Assembly (NCBI GenBank): GCA_017883205.1
Contig: JADGNZ010000004.1
Coordinates: forward strand, 62,001-126,000
Direction of reading: 5' to 3'
Source: Thermoanaerobaculia bacterium
GTDB lineage: Bacteria > Acidobacteriota > Thermoanaerobaculia > Gp7-AA8
DNA length: 64,000 nt
Shown: positions 36,243-44,677 of the stretch, piece by piece
Numbering within the stretch: the first letter of the stretch is position 1
Layout: the number at the start of each line of letters is the position of its first letter
Notes under the pieces: generated by a model
The model's database searches: none
What the model was told of the DNA's origin: nothing
Seen by the model: only the letters and a program-made list of their open reading frames with translations
Translations under genes and position numbers: made by a program

Positions 36243-36923
36243 TCACCTGACATCGACAAGAAGTGGCCGATGGTCACTGTGCTCCTTCCACTGTTCATAG
36301 GAGCCGACCTCGACGCGATGAATGCGAGACGACCAGGCGTCGGAGATGAAGCAATAGTCAATGTGAAACGGCCGGGTCTCCTTCCACTGGAAGTAGTACG
36401 TGGGCTGACTCTCGCCTCCGTGTTGCTCACCGTGGAACGCGTGATAGGCGCTGACCAGCCCCAGCCCCGAAAGCTGCCGAACCAACGCGCTGTGGTTGCG
36501 GTCGTCATCGTGGTTCGCATCCCAGAATGTGTTCGAGTTCAGGTCTCCCATCAGGACAACCGGCTGCGTGAAAAGGTGGCGATACAGTCTGACCGCCTTT
36601 ACGACGGCCTCGACGTACGGGTGGCGCTGCTGCCCCTTCGACCAGACGGCCAGCAGCAGAAAGCTCTCCGGTCCGGTCACTTCGACGGGAAACGTGTACC
36701 GCGGAACGCCGATGCGCCGCTCCATCGCGCGGATGCGGTACGGCTCACGGGAAACAACCGCGATCCCCTGCCGCAGGTTGCCCCCGAACCAGAGACAGTG
36801 ATCCGTTTCCGCCGAAGGCTTCGCGCACTCCTGAATCACGGCGACGTCAAACGCGAGCGGCTCCAGCAATGGAGCCTTCCGCGCGTACGCACCGCGGCAG
36901 CAGTTCCAGGTCACCAATCGCAT
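36243..36923 (-). CDS. Endonuclease/exonuclease/phosphatase (EEP) family protein
   Basis: 226 residues. The fold's landmarks are present: MRLVTWNCCRG (metal-binding Asn), AVIQECAKP (metal-binding Glu), VVLMGDLNSNT (D-x-N), FHIDYCFIS and HSDHRPLLVDV (catalytic Asp-His pair). The family covers DNA-repair nucleases, phosphatases and lipid phosphodiesterases, and the substrate cannot be told from sequence. It is a short single-domain version with no signal peptide. It stands just outside the island. Confidence 0.85.
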   Translation of the reverse strand: MRLVTWNCCRGAYARKAPLLEPLAFDVAVIQECAKPSAETDHCLWFGGNLRQGIAVVSREPYRIRAMERRIGVPRYTFPVEVTGPESFLLLAVWSKGQQRHPYVEAVVKAVRLYRHLFTQPVVLMGDLNSNTFWDANHDDDRNHSALVRQLSGLGLVSAYHAFHGEQHGGESQPTYYFQWKETRPFHIDYCFISDAWSSRIHRVEVGSYEQWKEHSDHRPLLVDVR

Positions 36924-36978
36924 GGCCGGATCGTTCTCATTTGCTGCCTAACGTTTTCTTTCTGCGGATCCAAGCCCT

Positions 36979-38298
36979 CTAGCTACCCGGCTTCTTGAAC
37001 GCAGGGTTGCTGGGAATGGACCGAATTTCCTCCCTTAGAACTTGAGGAAGAGCAGCGTCGCTCTGCCAGAAAAGGAGCCAGTCCGACACTCGCGGATCAG
37101 TACGTTGGAACGAAGCCAGAGACCATCCTGCGATCTGGTAAGCCAGTCCGCGGGCAACGCGAGGATTGAGACCCGGGACGCCGCCTTTGGTCTTGACCCA
37201 ATGCTGATATGCGTCAAAGTCGGCAGAGCCGTTCAAGAGCCCCACAAGCGCAAGAACGTAACTCGGATCTCCGGTCGCCTCCCAACTTCCCCAGCATTGA
37301 TCCATAGCCACTCCAATGGCCGCCACCCGACGTGGATCAACAGGGTCAGTGAAGGGGACAAAGATTCTCGGATCTGGGAGTGGCTGCGCCTTCAGTAGCG
37401 AGCCCTTCGCGTCTTCGGGCAGATCTCCCATCATGGTCGAAATATCCTCTCCGCTCATGCGAAGCACCATCAGTAGCGCCCACTGACAAAGGGGGTCCAG
37501 AGATGGGAGTGCTTTGACCGCCTCTTGTCTCGCGGCCAGGTTTTCCCGAAAGGCGGCTGCAAAGAAGGCATAGACGGCGACGTTCTTCAGTGAGCTCGTA
37601 CGAGCCGCGGTTTTGAGCATGGGCAAGAGCCGCCCCGGTTGCGGCGATTCGTGGAATCCATTCATCTCGTTCGACAGCTCTGCCTGATCGGCCTCCGGAT
37701 CTCGCTGCCACTCAGCCCATGGGCGCACCGTCAGAGTGATTGGTTTCAGTGCCGGTAGGGGCGCGGTGCCGCCCGAAACGGTTGCAGTGATGTGGATCTG
37801 TTCCGAGGCGCTGCCTGTCGGGGCCTTCCAGTCGGTCTCAAACACGGCGAAGGAGACTATCGATGTGGCCCTTTCGATGGCAGCCTTGTCCTGTTTCTTT
37901 ACGTTCCCGGCGTCCAGCGCCATCATGACCATGTCGTATCCGGATGCCTTGATTGTCCTGATGGACACCGGCTTCAACTCCCGCTCTTCCGAGACGCCGG
38001 TACTGCTTGCAATCCTAAGGGTCATGCGAAGGCCGTCGAGCAATTGCTCGCGGTTGTTTCCGTCGGCAACGAGTGCGATGGCGAATCCTTGTCCTGGTGA
38101 CAAAGCCTCCACCTGACCTGGAGCATTGACACTTCCTTGCGGCGGGATTCGGCCCGCCCAACCGTGGGGAACCAGCAACAGCTCATCCCTGATCTTCGCG
38201 GGTTGCTCCGTCGAGGCGACCGGCGGTGCCTGCGCGGCAAGATGCATTGAGAGCGAGAGAAGGGCCAGATGAAACCAAGCAAGACGCCGTATCCGCAT
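36979..38298 (-). CDS. Exported hypothetical protein, 439 residues
   Basis: A signal peptide (FHLALLSLSMHLAAQAPPV) leads into a soluble protein with two apparent parts: beta-rich up to about residue 200 (FAIALVADGNNREQLLDGLRM, IHITATVSGGTAPLPAL) and helical later (LKNVAVYAFFAAAFRENLAARQEAVKAL, YQHWVKTKGG). No catalytic motif or repeat is recognised. The stop lies 56 bases from the EEP gene start, so co-transcription is possible. Confidence 0.6.
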   Translation of the reverse strand: MRIRRLAWFHLALLSLSMHLAAQAPPVASTEQPAKIRDELLLVPHGWAGRIPPQGSVNAPGQVEALSPGQGFAIALVADGNNREQLLDGLRMTLRIASSTGVSEERELKPVSIRTIKASGYDMVMMALDAGNVKKQDKAAIERATSIVSFAVFETDWKAPTGSASEQIHITATVSGGTAPLPALKPITLTVRPWAEWQRDPEADQAELSNEMNGFHESPQPGRLLPMLKTAARTSSLKNVAVYAFFAAAFRENLAARQEAVKALPSLDPLCQWALLMVLRMSGEDISTMMGDLPEDAKGSLLKAQPLPDPRIFVPFTDPVDPRRVAAIGVAMDQCWGSWEATGDPSYVLALVGLLNGSADFDAYQHWVKTKGGVPGLNPRVARGLAYQIAGWSLASFQRTDPRVSDWLLFWQSDAALPQVLREEIRSIPSNPAFKKPGS

Positions 38299-38338
38299 GC
38301 TGGATGGTAGACCACTTGAATTGTTTCCATCTCCCTTC

Positions 38339-39397
38339 TCACGCCACCGCCCTCGACATCTCCCGCACCAGCGGAATCACCTGTTCCCCGAAACGCTCCA
38401 TCTCCTCGTACTGCGGGCTGAACTGGAGCAGGACCAGGTCGATGCCGCTCCGCTCCAGGGCCACGAGGCGTGCGGCGATCTCCTCCGGGCTTCCGATCAG
38501 GTTCGTGCGCAGGCCGCGGTTCGACACCGAGTAATCCTGGATCGACACCTGCTGATCCAGCTTCGTGCCCGAGAGCCATTGCTCGTAGTTGGCGTTGCCG
38601 GCGGCGCTGGCGTGCACGTTGGTGATTCGCTCCACCTCCCGCCTCGCCTCGTCGGCGCGATCGCGGCAGACGACAAAACCGGCCACGCCGAAGGTCAGCC
38701 GTTTCGCGCCGGGCGCGAGCTTCGCGCGGCGCGCGTTCATGTCGGCGATCTTCGGCGCGAGGTTTTCCGGAGGGTCCCCATGCATCACGTACGCGTCCGC
38801 TTCGCGGGCGATGAGATCCTTCGCCGCGGCCGATTCTCCACCCGCGTAGATTGGCGGAAGCGACTTGCGCAGCGGCTTCGGCTCGACGATGGCGTCGTTC
38901 ACGCGATACAGCCGGCCGTCGTAGGAGAACCGCTTTTCCTGCCACAGCCCCTTCACCACCGCCAGCCACTCCTCGGTGCGCCGATAGCGATCGTCATGCT
39001 CATCGAACGGCACGCCGTACTGAAGCGACTCGTCGCGCCACCACGACGAGACCACGTTCAGCGCCAGGCGGCCACCCGAGATGTGATCGATGTTCGAGGC
39101 CTGCTTGGCGAAGAGCGCGGGCGGATGAAACGTCGGCCGCACCGCCACCATCAGCTCGAGCGTCCGCGTTGCGGCGGCCAGCGCCGCGGCCGTCGACCAC
39201 GCATCGAGGCTCGGCGCTTCCACGCCTTTGATGTCATTGAGATTCAGCTCCGCGAGCAGCGAGAGATCGAATCCCAGCTCCTCGCTGCGCACGGCCAGAC
39301 GCCGCACGTAATCCCAACTGGCCTCCATCCGCTCGTCCTCCACGTTGCGCAGCCAGCCACCGAACATCGGCATCCAGTATCCGAAGCGGAGTGTCAT
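38339..39397 (-). CDS. LLM-class flavin-dependent monooxygenase (SsuD/SfnG-like)
   Basis: 352 residues, the length usual for the bacterial luciferase-like (LLM) group. RFGYWMPMFGGWLRNVEDERM, SEELGFDLSLLAELN, FHPPALFAKQASNIDHISGGRLALNVVSSWW, and IYAGGESAAAKDLIAREADAYVMHGD are typical of enzymes that use reduced FMN to cleave C-S bonds in sulfones and sulfonates. LVREMSRAV ends the protein. The reaction would release sulfite for cysteine synthesis. The gene starts four bases inside the preceding ATP-grasp gene (ATGA). A Cys-rich leader and terminator precede the pair, supporting a role in sulfur supply. The exact substrate is unknown. Confidence 0.85.
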   Translation of the reverse strand: MTLRFGYWMPMFGGWLRNVEDERMEASWDYVRRLAVRSEELGFDLSLLAELNLNDIKGVEAPSLDAWSTAAALAAATRTLELMVAVRPTFHPPALFAKQASNIDHISGGRLALNVVSSWWRDESLQYGVPFDEHDDRYRRTEEWLAVVKGLWQEKRFSYDGRLYRVNDAIVEPKPLRKSLPPIYAGGESAAAKDLIAREADAYVMHGDPPENLAPKIADMNARRAKLAPGAKRLTFGVAGFVVCRDRADEARREVERITNVHASAAGNANYEQWLSGTKLDQQVSIQDYSVSNRGLRTNLIGSPEEIAARLVALERSGIDLVLLQFSPQYEEMERFGEQVIPLVREMSRAVA

Positions 39398-40371
39398 GAC
39401 ACCCTCCGCTGGCGCCGGGCCTGAAGGCGCTCTTCGATGGAATCGACGACGCGCGCAGTGGGATCGAAGCCGATGACACGCAGCGGATCGGCCACGAAGT
39501 TCGACAAGGCGTTGATGTCGTAGAAGTAGCGTCGGCCATCGCGTGCGCTCTCCAAGTACTCGATGCCGCCGACGTCCAGCCGCGAGCGCAGCGCGATGTT
39601 CTCCACCACATCGATCACCTCGGCCGGCGGCGTGAAGGCCTCGACGCTCAGTCCCTTCTTGCGGCTGTCGGCCGGGCAGGCGCTGCTGGTGAGCGCGGCT
39701 CCATCGGTGGTCTTGCAAACGTCAGCGGGGCAGAGATCGAATCCTCCATCGTCGCCGAGGTGAATGCGAATGCCGTAGAGGTAGGCGCCGTCGAGCGTCT
39801 CCACGCGCGTGATGACGCCATCGCGCGGCGCGTGGTACTCCTGCAGCAACAGCAGTCCATCGCCGCCGCGGTCGATCGATCCCGACGCGACGGCCTCCAG
39901 CAGCTCTTCGCGCGTTTGCAGGAGCCGCACGCCAGCGCCGCTGCCACCGACATTCGGCTTGACGAGGAGCGGGTATTCGAGCCGTTCGCCGGCCGCCTCC
40001 AGTCCGGCCGGCGTCGTCACTTCCGTGCGCGGCGTCGTCACGCCGATGCGCTGCAGAAACGCGCCTTGGGCCGCCTTGCTGATCTCCAGCTCGAAGATGG
40101 CCGAGCCGTTGATTACATCGGCGCCACTCAGCTCCAGTTGCCGCGTCCATCCGAGGGTCTGGAAGATGAGCGCGCCGCGAGCGCGGGTCCAGGCGGAAGG
40201 GCTGATGCGGTTGAAGACGACGTCGTCCGGTCCGTAGCCGTCCGGATCGAACGCCTGGGACGCCGCATCGACGCGTTGATGCGGGATCCCGCGCCGCTCC
40301 AGCTCCTCGAACAACGGATTGAACCAGTGGGGATGCTCGTAAAGAATGGTGAGGCTTTTCGACCGTGACAT
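39394..40371 (-). CDS. ATP-grasp family ligase, first gene of a putative sulfur operon
   Basis: 325 residues. FNRISPSAW, then ISKAAQGAFLQRIGVTTPRTE, EYPLLVKPNVGGSGAGVRLL, LLLQEYHAPRDGVITRVETLDGAY and GGIEYLESARDGRRYFYDINALSNF are in the order of an ATP-grasp fold: phosphate-binding loop, and a D-x-N-type metal site near the end. Such enzymes join a carboxylate to an amine or thiol by way of an acyl phosphate. Substrates are unknown. AAGGAGAG precedes the ATG. Together with the LLM gene it lies after a leader peptide and an intrinsic terminator. Confidence 0.8.
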   Translation of the reverse strand: MSRSKSLTILYEHPHWFNPLFEELERRGIPHQRVDAASQAFDPDGYGPDDVVFNRISPSAWTRARGALIFQTLGWTRQLELSGADVINGSAIFELEISKAAQGAFLQRIGVTTPRTEVTTPAGLEAAGERLEYPLLVKPNVGGSGAGVRLLQTREELLEAVASGSIDRGGDGLLLLQEYHAPRDGVITRVETLDGAYLYGIRIHLGDDGGFDLCPADVCKTTDGAALTSSACPADSRKKGLSVEAFTPPAEVIDVVENIALRSRLDVGGIEYLESARDGRRYFYDINALSNFVADPLRVIGFDPTARVVDSIEERLQARRQRRVS

Positions 40372-40418
40372 CGCGCTCTCCTTTGCGTCCGCGGCCGGCC
40401 GGTAGGAGCGAGAGGTCG

Positions 40419-40457
40419 AAAAAGAAAAACCCCGCGACGAACAGGCCGTGCGGGGTT
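40419..40457 (-). terminator. Rho-independent terminator in the leader of the ATP-grasp operon
   Basis: Read on the minus strand, AACCCCGC and GCGGGGTT form an eight-pair stem around a 14-base loop, followed by TTTTTCTTTTT. It stands 31 bases past the stop of a leader peptide and about 50 bases before the ATP-grasp start, so it would cut transcription before the operon. Leader bases TGCGGG...TTGG (in the Cys-rich ORF) can pair with CCAA.CCCCGCA, the terminator's 5' arm, giving a mutually exclusive antiterminator. Confidence 0.8.
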
Positions 40458-40487
40458 GGTGGTTGATGAAGTGAGTCGTCTAAATGG

Positions 40488-40538
40488 TCAGGACGCCAAG
40501 CCTCTCCCGCATGTCGTGAGACAGCAACACATCGACAT
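40488..40538 (-). CDS. Cysteine-rich leader peptide (putative attenuator)
   Basis: Sixteen codons reading MSMCCCLTTCGRGLAS and a TGA stop, with three consecutive Cys codons and a fourth further on. It is too short to be a usual protein and has no obvious family. Its place, between a good sigma-70-like promoter and an intrinsic terminator, is that of a regulatory leader peptide. When charged tRNA-Cys is scarce, a ribosome stalled on the TGT-TGC-TGT run would free the antiterminator pairing. I infer regulation by cysteine supply. There is no visible strong ribosome-binding site, although GTCCC..CGCG precedes the ATG. Confidence 0.6.
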   Translation of the reverse strand: MSMCCCLTTCGRGLAS

Positions 40539-40568
40539 CGCGAGGGACTGGTGCGTCATTGGCGAGGC

Positions 40569-40598
40569 GTTATACGCGCACGCTGATGGCGTTGTCAA
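40569..40598 (-). promoter_or_regulatory. Sigma-70-like promoter of the ATP-grasp/LLM operon
   Basis: On the minus strand TTGACA (40598-40593) and TATAAC (40574-40569) are 18 bases apart, close to the bacterial consensus. Transcription would begin near 40562, about 25 bases before the leader ATG. Confidence 0.7.
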
Positions 40599-40681
40599 AT
40601 GTTGGGAGACGAGGTGGGCGATGCGTGTCGACGCTGTACGAGGAGCATTCAAGGCCGCCGCTTGGAGACGTGGCGCTCACC

Positions 40682-40757
40682 CTCACGCGAAGACGCGAAG
40701 GCACGAAGGGTTTAGGTTGCGATGCTCTCCTTCGCGGTCTTCGCGCCTTCGCGTGAG
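40682..40757. repeat. Inverted repeat, CTCACGCGAAG..CGCGAAGG type
   Basis: The two arms (CTCACGCGAAGACGCGAAGG and the reverse complement ending TTCGCGTGAG) differ at a few bases. Tandem GCGAAG words inside them may slip. Such elements occur scattered in related genomes. It lies between the leader region and a convergent-looking gene end and could end transcription. Confidence 0.6.
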
Positions 40758-40773
40758 AAATCCGCTCAACGCA

Positions 40774-41079
40774 TCATTTTGGCGCGACCCGCCGAAGTTC
40801 CACCCGGTACGCGAGCTCACCGAAGCTGTCGTACGACTTGGCTCGCAACTCGACGTTCTCCCCATCGACGACGATCACACGTTTGCGTCTCGTAATGGCC
40901 GAAAGCTCTTTCCGAAGTGCGGTCGACCAGGGAAGGCTGGCGATGCTGAAGCCGCTGCCACCCTTGAGCGCAAAGATGTGGTCTTCGCCCTCGTCGTATT
41001 CGACTTCCAGCTCGTCGGCGCCGAGGCGGACTGCCTCCGCGGCAAAGAATTCAAGGATGCTCTCTCGTTCCTCAGGCAT
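40774..41079 (-). CDS. Hypothetical protein, 101 residues
   Basis: A GGAGGACACC just upstream supports the ATG at 41079. The sequence shows alternating helix and strand (ILEFFAAEAVRLGADELEVEYDEG, RKRVIVVDGENVELRAKSYDSFG, ELAYRVELRRV), like a small alpha/beta domain. No family, signal peptide or membrane segment is recognised. It is monocistronic as far as seen. Confidence 0.6.
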   Translation of the reverse strand: MPEERESILEFFAAEAVRLGADELEVEYDEGEDHIFALKGGSGFSIASLPWSTALRKELSAITRRKRVIVVDGENVELRAKSYDSFGELAYRVELRRVAPK

Positions 41080-41112
41080 CGGTGTCCTCCATCGACGTGT
41101 TCATAACAAAAG

Positions 41113-41189
41113 CATGAACCACAGAGACACAGAGGTCACAGAGTTGCCATTCAATCATCTCTGTGATCTCTGTGTCTCTGTGGTTCATG
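41113..41189. repeat. CCACAGAGACACAGAG-type inverted repeat
   Basis: CATGAACCACAGAGACACAG pairs with its reverse complement at the other end (CTGTGTCTCTGTGGTTCATG). A close relative lies at 48762-48820. This kind of palindrome is widespread in many metagenomic genomes and probably acts as a REP-like element or bidirectional terminator. It separates two genes transcribed in the same direction. Confidence 0.75.
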
Positions 41190-41193
41190 TTTC

Positions 41194-41745
41194 CTATCCT
41201 CCGCCGCCCGCCCGTCGAGCCCGGAGCCGGCGCTCCAGATCCTCATCAGATCGCTGCTTGGCCTCGGGATACCGTTCCAGGAACTCCTGCAGCACGACGG
41301 CCCGCGCGATCATCTCCTCGGGGAGGCTCTTGCGAATCCAGACGGTGTCCGGATCGAGAAGGTAGGAAAGGAACTCGTCGCACTTCTCCACCGAGTGATA
41401 GGCGGCCTGATAAAAGGCGCCCTTCTTTCGCTCGAGAATTCGTCCGAAGACCCGCGAGCAGATGCCGTAGGGCGCCTGAATGAGAAGGAACTCTTCGAGC
41501 GCCATGTTCGGCATCTTGCTGATGTTCTGCCGCTCGATGGCCCCCTGGAAGAAGCGCCGGAGGATGGTCAGGTGGATCTTGGGAGGATTGTTCGCCGTCC
41601 ACGTGGAGACGATCTCCTGGAGAAAACGCTGGACGCTCTCGATGGCAGACCGATCGGGATAGATCAGCTCCCGAAAGCCGTGCTTGCGCGCGATCGACCG
41701 CTCATCGAACGCCGCCTCCCCGCTCGTCTCGTCCTGTTGGGCCAC
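41194..41745 (-). CDS. Hypothetical protein, 183 residues
   Basis: A mostly helical protein (IESVQRFLQEIVSTWTANNPPKIHLTILRRFFQGAIERQN, KCDEFLSYLLDPDTVWIRKSLPEEMIARAVVLQEFLERYPEAK) with an acidic, Gly-rich C-terminus. No known domain. It lies about 100 bases from the acyl-CoA synthetase end. Confidence 0.6.
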   Translation of the reverse strand: MAQQDETSGEAAFDERSIARKHGFRELIYPDRSAIESVQRFLQEIVSTWTANNPPKIHLTILRRFFQGAIERQNISKMPNMALEEFLLIQAPYGICSRVFGRILERKKGAFYQAAYHSVEKCDEFLSYLLDPDTVWIRKSLPEEMIARAVVLQEFLERYPEAKQRSDEDLERRLRARRAGGGG

Positions 41746-41844
41746 GAAGCGCGCTCCTCCTTTGCTGATGGTTATACATCACGATGTCGTTGACAGCGGA
41801 GACTCGCTTGATTCGAAAGCGGGCGGGACGCCCGCGGTCCCAGG

Positions 41845-44535
41845 TTAGTACGCGATTCTTCGCGATGGGGGCGCCGGAACCAAGCGCTCTACTCGCACGC
41901 GGGCGTCGAGCGCGATGGCTCCTTTTTCGAGGACCTTGAGCGGGTTGATGTCGAGCTCCTGGATTTCGGGGCAGATACTTATCAATGCTGAGAGGCGCAT
42001 GATCGCTTGGCGAAGGGCGGGGACATCGCTTGGCGGGGCGCCGCGGACGCCGGCCAGCATCTTTGCGCAGCGCAGTTCGTTGATCATGTCCTCGGCGTCG
42101 TTTGGGGTGAGGGGGTGGATGCGGAAGGCGACGTCCGCCAGGACTTCGACCAGCGTGCCGCCGGCGCCGAAGGCGAGGACGTGGCCGAAGCTGGGATCGT
42201 TGGTGGCGCCGAGCATGACTTCGACGCCGCCGGTCACCATCGGCTGTACGAACGCGGCTTCCATGTCGTCGCCGAGGAGGGTCTTCATTTCGAGGAAGGC
42301 CTCTTGTGCCTCGCACTCGTTTTTCAGCGACAGCTTGACGCCGCCGCGATCGCTCTTGTGAAGGAGTTTGGGACCGATTGCTTTGAGTGCTACCGGTTTG
42401 CCGATTCGCACTGCCGCTTCGAATGCTTGCTCGCCGTCGGACACGAACTCGCCGCCTGCTGTCTCGATACCCGAGGCGCGAAGAAGTTGTTCGATTTCGT
42501 TCGGGTCGAGCCAGCCTCCGCCGCGCTCCAGCGCGCTGTTCACAATGGACCGGAGCGCTAACGCGTCGAGGTTCAGCTCAGCGGCTTCCTCTTCCGGGCG
42601 GCGGCGCCATTCGGCGTAGCCAACCGCTCTTGCCAGCGCGCCGACTGCGCGTTCCGGAAATGGGAACGCAGGAACCGGCTCGAGCGACGGAGGAACGCCG
42701 TGCGCGCTCATGAACGTCGCCAGAATCGTCTTGCCGGCGGCGCGCGTGGCGGTTTCGCGAATGGCCGCGGCGACGTCGGGCGCCTGCGTCGGCACGACAG
42801 GGATGTAGATCACGAGCACGTTGTCGATCGACGGATCGGCGAGCAGCGCTTCGAGCGACTTCTTGTAGTGCTCCGGCGATGCGGACGCGATCATGTCGAC
42901 AGGATTGCCGACGCTGGCTGCGGCGGGAAGGAACGAGCGCAGTTTCGTCACTGTCGATTCCGCCAGCGGCGGCAGAGTCAGCCCGCGCGCTTCGCAGGCG
43001 TCAGCAGCGAGGATGCCGGGGCCGCCGGCGTTCGTGAGGATGCCCACGCGGCGGCCGCGCGGCAGCGGCTGATTGGCGAGGAGCGAGGCAACATCGAACA
43101 GCTCTTCGAGCGTATCGGTGCGGATCACGCCGGCCTGGCGAAGCAGATCGGCGACGATGGCATCGCTCGACGCCAGCGCGCCCGTGTGCGATGCCGCGGC
43201 GCGCGCCCCCGAGGCGGAACGGCCGGATTTTACGAGCACGATCGGCTTGGTTTTTCCGACTCGGCGCGCGATCTCCGCAAACTTCCGCGGATTCCCGAAG
43301 CTCTCGAGATAGAGGAGGATCACGTCGGTCCGTGGATCCTCGGCCCAGTATTGAATGAGGTCGTTGCCCGAGACGTCGGCCTTGTTGCCGACGGAGAGGA
43401 ACGTCGAGAAACCGATGTTCAGCGATCGCGCGTAGTCGAGAATGGCCACGCCCAACGCGCCGCTCTGGCTCGACATCGCCACGTTGCCTGCCGGCGGATA
43501 GACCGCCGCAAACGTGCCGTGCATCCGAATGGCGGGGTCGGTGTTGATGATGCCCATGCAGTTCGGGCCGACCATGCGCATTCCGGCGGCGCGCACCTTG
43601 TCGAGGAGGAGGCGCTCTGCCTCGCGGCCCGCCGGGCCCGTCTCGCCGAAGCCGGCTGTGATGACGACGGCGCCGCGCACGGACTTCTCCACGCAATCGT
43701 CGATGACGTGCTCCACCTCGGCGGCCGGCACGACGATGATGGCCAGATCGACGACGCCCTCGATGTCGCGCAACGATGGATAGGCGCGCACGCCTTCGAT
43801 CTCAGTCGCGCTCGGATTTACGACGTAGAGGTCGCCCGTAAAGCCCGATCGCCGCAGGTTCGAAACGATCTCGTGTCCGAGCTGGCCGGGCTTTCGTCCC
43901 GCGCCAACGACAGCGATGGAGCGCGGCTCGAAGACTGCCTTCATCGACTGATGTGCGGCGTTCTGCGCGCGGCCGGCGGCGAAGGCGACTGAGTTTGCAG
44001 TTGGCTCGATGGCGAAGGAAACGTGCGTCGTGCCGCGATCGGTGTTTCGCGTGACGACGTATCCCGACTGAAGAAAGACGTCGAGCATCCTGGCGTTCTC
44101 GTCGAGCACCTCGGCTTCGAAGCGCTCGATGTGATTCATCCTCGCCGCGATTGCCAGTTTTTCCAGGAGAAGAGTCCCGATCCCGAATCCCTGCTGGTCA
44201 TCCGCGATCGCAAACGCAACCTCGGCAATCCGAGGATGTTGCGGGGAAGAGTAGTAGTGGGCGACGGCGACGATCCTGTCACCCACTTCGCCAACCACGC
44301 CAAATTCATGAACGTAATCGACCTGCGACGGAGCGTAGATCAGCGCCTGATCCGCGGTGCAGACGGCAAAGAATCGCGCGTGCAGCGTCTCGGGCGACAA
44401 CGTGGAAAAGAACGCCCGCATCTGTTCGTGATCGTCCACGCGGACCGGCCGGATGCGCAACGTACGGCCGTTACGCAGAACGACGTCGGCTTCGAGGTGC
44501 GCAGGATAGGTGACTTCAGGTTCAGCGATAGTCAT
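41845..44535 (-). CDS. GNAT acetyltransferase fused to ADP-forming acyl-CoA synthetase
   Basis: 896 residues. Residues ~15-175 are a GNAT domain (RPVRVDDHEQMRAFF, EVAFAIADDQQGFGIGTLLLEKL). Then a CoA-binding Rossmann part (PRSIAVVGAGRKPGQLG, GVVDLAIIVVPAAEVE), a succinyl-CoA ligase-like part with the phosphohistidine-type segment (AAASHTGALASSDA) and a C-terminal ATP-grasp part (KPVALKAIGPKLLHKSDRGGV, MVTGGVEVMLGATNDP, ELDINPLKVL). It can make acetyl-CoA with ATP, or run in reverse to make ATP, and it may acetylate proteins. In the well-known Pat enzymes the GNAT domain is at the C-terminus; here it is at the N-terminus. A perfect GTGA-N6-TCAC lies about 60 bases upstream. Confidence 0.92.
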   Translation of the reverse strand: MTIAEPEVTYPAHLEADVVLRNGRTLRIRPVRVDDHEQMRAFFSTLSPETLHARFFAVCTADQALIYAPSQVDYVHEFGVVGEVGDRIVAVAHYYSSPQHPRIAEVAFAIADDQQGFGIGTLLLEKLAIAARMNHIERFEAEVLDENARMLDVFLQSGYVVTRNTDRGTTHVSFAIEPTANSVAFAAGRAQNAAHQSMKAVFEPRSIAVVGAGRKPGQLGHEIVSNLRRSGFTGDLYVVNPSATEIEGVRAYPSLRDIEGVVDLAIIVVPAAEVEHVIDDCVEKSVRGAVVITAGFGETGPAGREAERLLLDKVRAAGMRMVGPNCMGIINTDPAIRMHGTFAAVYPPAGNVAMSSQSGALGVAILDYARSLNIGFSTFLSVGNKADVSGNDLIQYWAEDPRTDVILLYLESFGNPRKFAEIARRVGKTKPIVLVKSGRSASGARAAASHTGALASSDAIVADLLRQAGVIRTDTLEELFDVASLLANQPLPRGRRVGILTNAGGPGILAADACEARGLTLPPLAESTVTKLRSFLPAAASVGNPVDMIASASPEHYKKSLEALLADPSIDNVLVIYIPVVPTQAPDVAAAIRETATRAAGKTILATFMSAHGVPPSLEPVPAFPFPERAVGALARAVGYAEWRRRPEEEAAELNLDALALRSIVNSALERGGGWLDPNEIEQLLRASGIETAGGEFVSDGEQAFEAAVRIGKPVALKAIGPKLLHKSDRGGVKLSLKNECEAQEAFLEMKTLLGDDMEAAFVQPMVTGGVEVMLGATNDPSFGHVLAFGAGGTLVEVLADVAFRIHPLTPNDAEDMINELRCAKMLAGVRGAPPSDVPALRQAIMRLSALISICPEIQELDINPLKVLEKGAIALDARVRVERLVPAPPSRRIAY

Positions 44536-44592
44536 GGAGAATACAGTAAAGGGAGGGGTTTCGCAGGGCAGGGAAGCGGGTCACGTGCGGAG

Positions 44593-44606
44593 GTGATGAT
44601 CATCAC
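44593..44606. promoter_or_regulatory. CRP/FNR-type dyad upstream of the acyl-CoA synthetase
   Basis: GTGATGATCATCAC: perfect GTGA-N6-TCAC palindrome, centred about 64 bases upstream of the ATG. Three other exact copies are in front of KorA, FeoB and a universal stress gene. Confidence 0.65.
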
Positions 44607-44677
44607 GCGGGAGGGTTGGGGCTGAGCTCGCGACGACGGTCCACCTGATTATCGTGTCAACTATTCGTGTCATCCAT

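Noticed and set aside
40419-40457. Riboswitch before the ATP-grasp gene
   Set aside because: No conserved aptamer was recognised; a short Cys-rich ORF before a simple terminator better fits attenuation.
42700-43992. 430-codon plus-strand frame opposite the acyl-CoA synthetase
   Set aside because: Antisense shadow of a gene with clear GNAT, CoA-binding and ATP-grasp domains.
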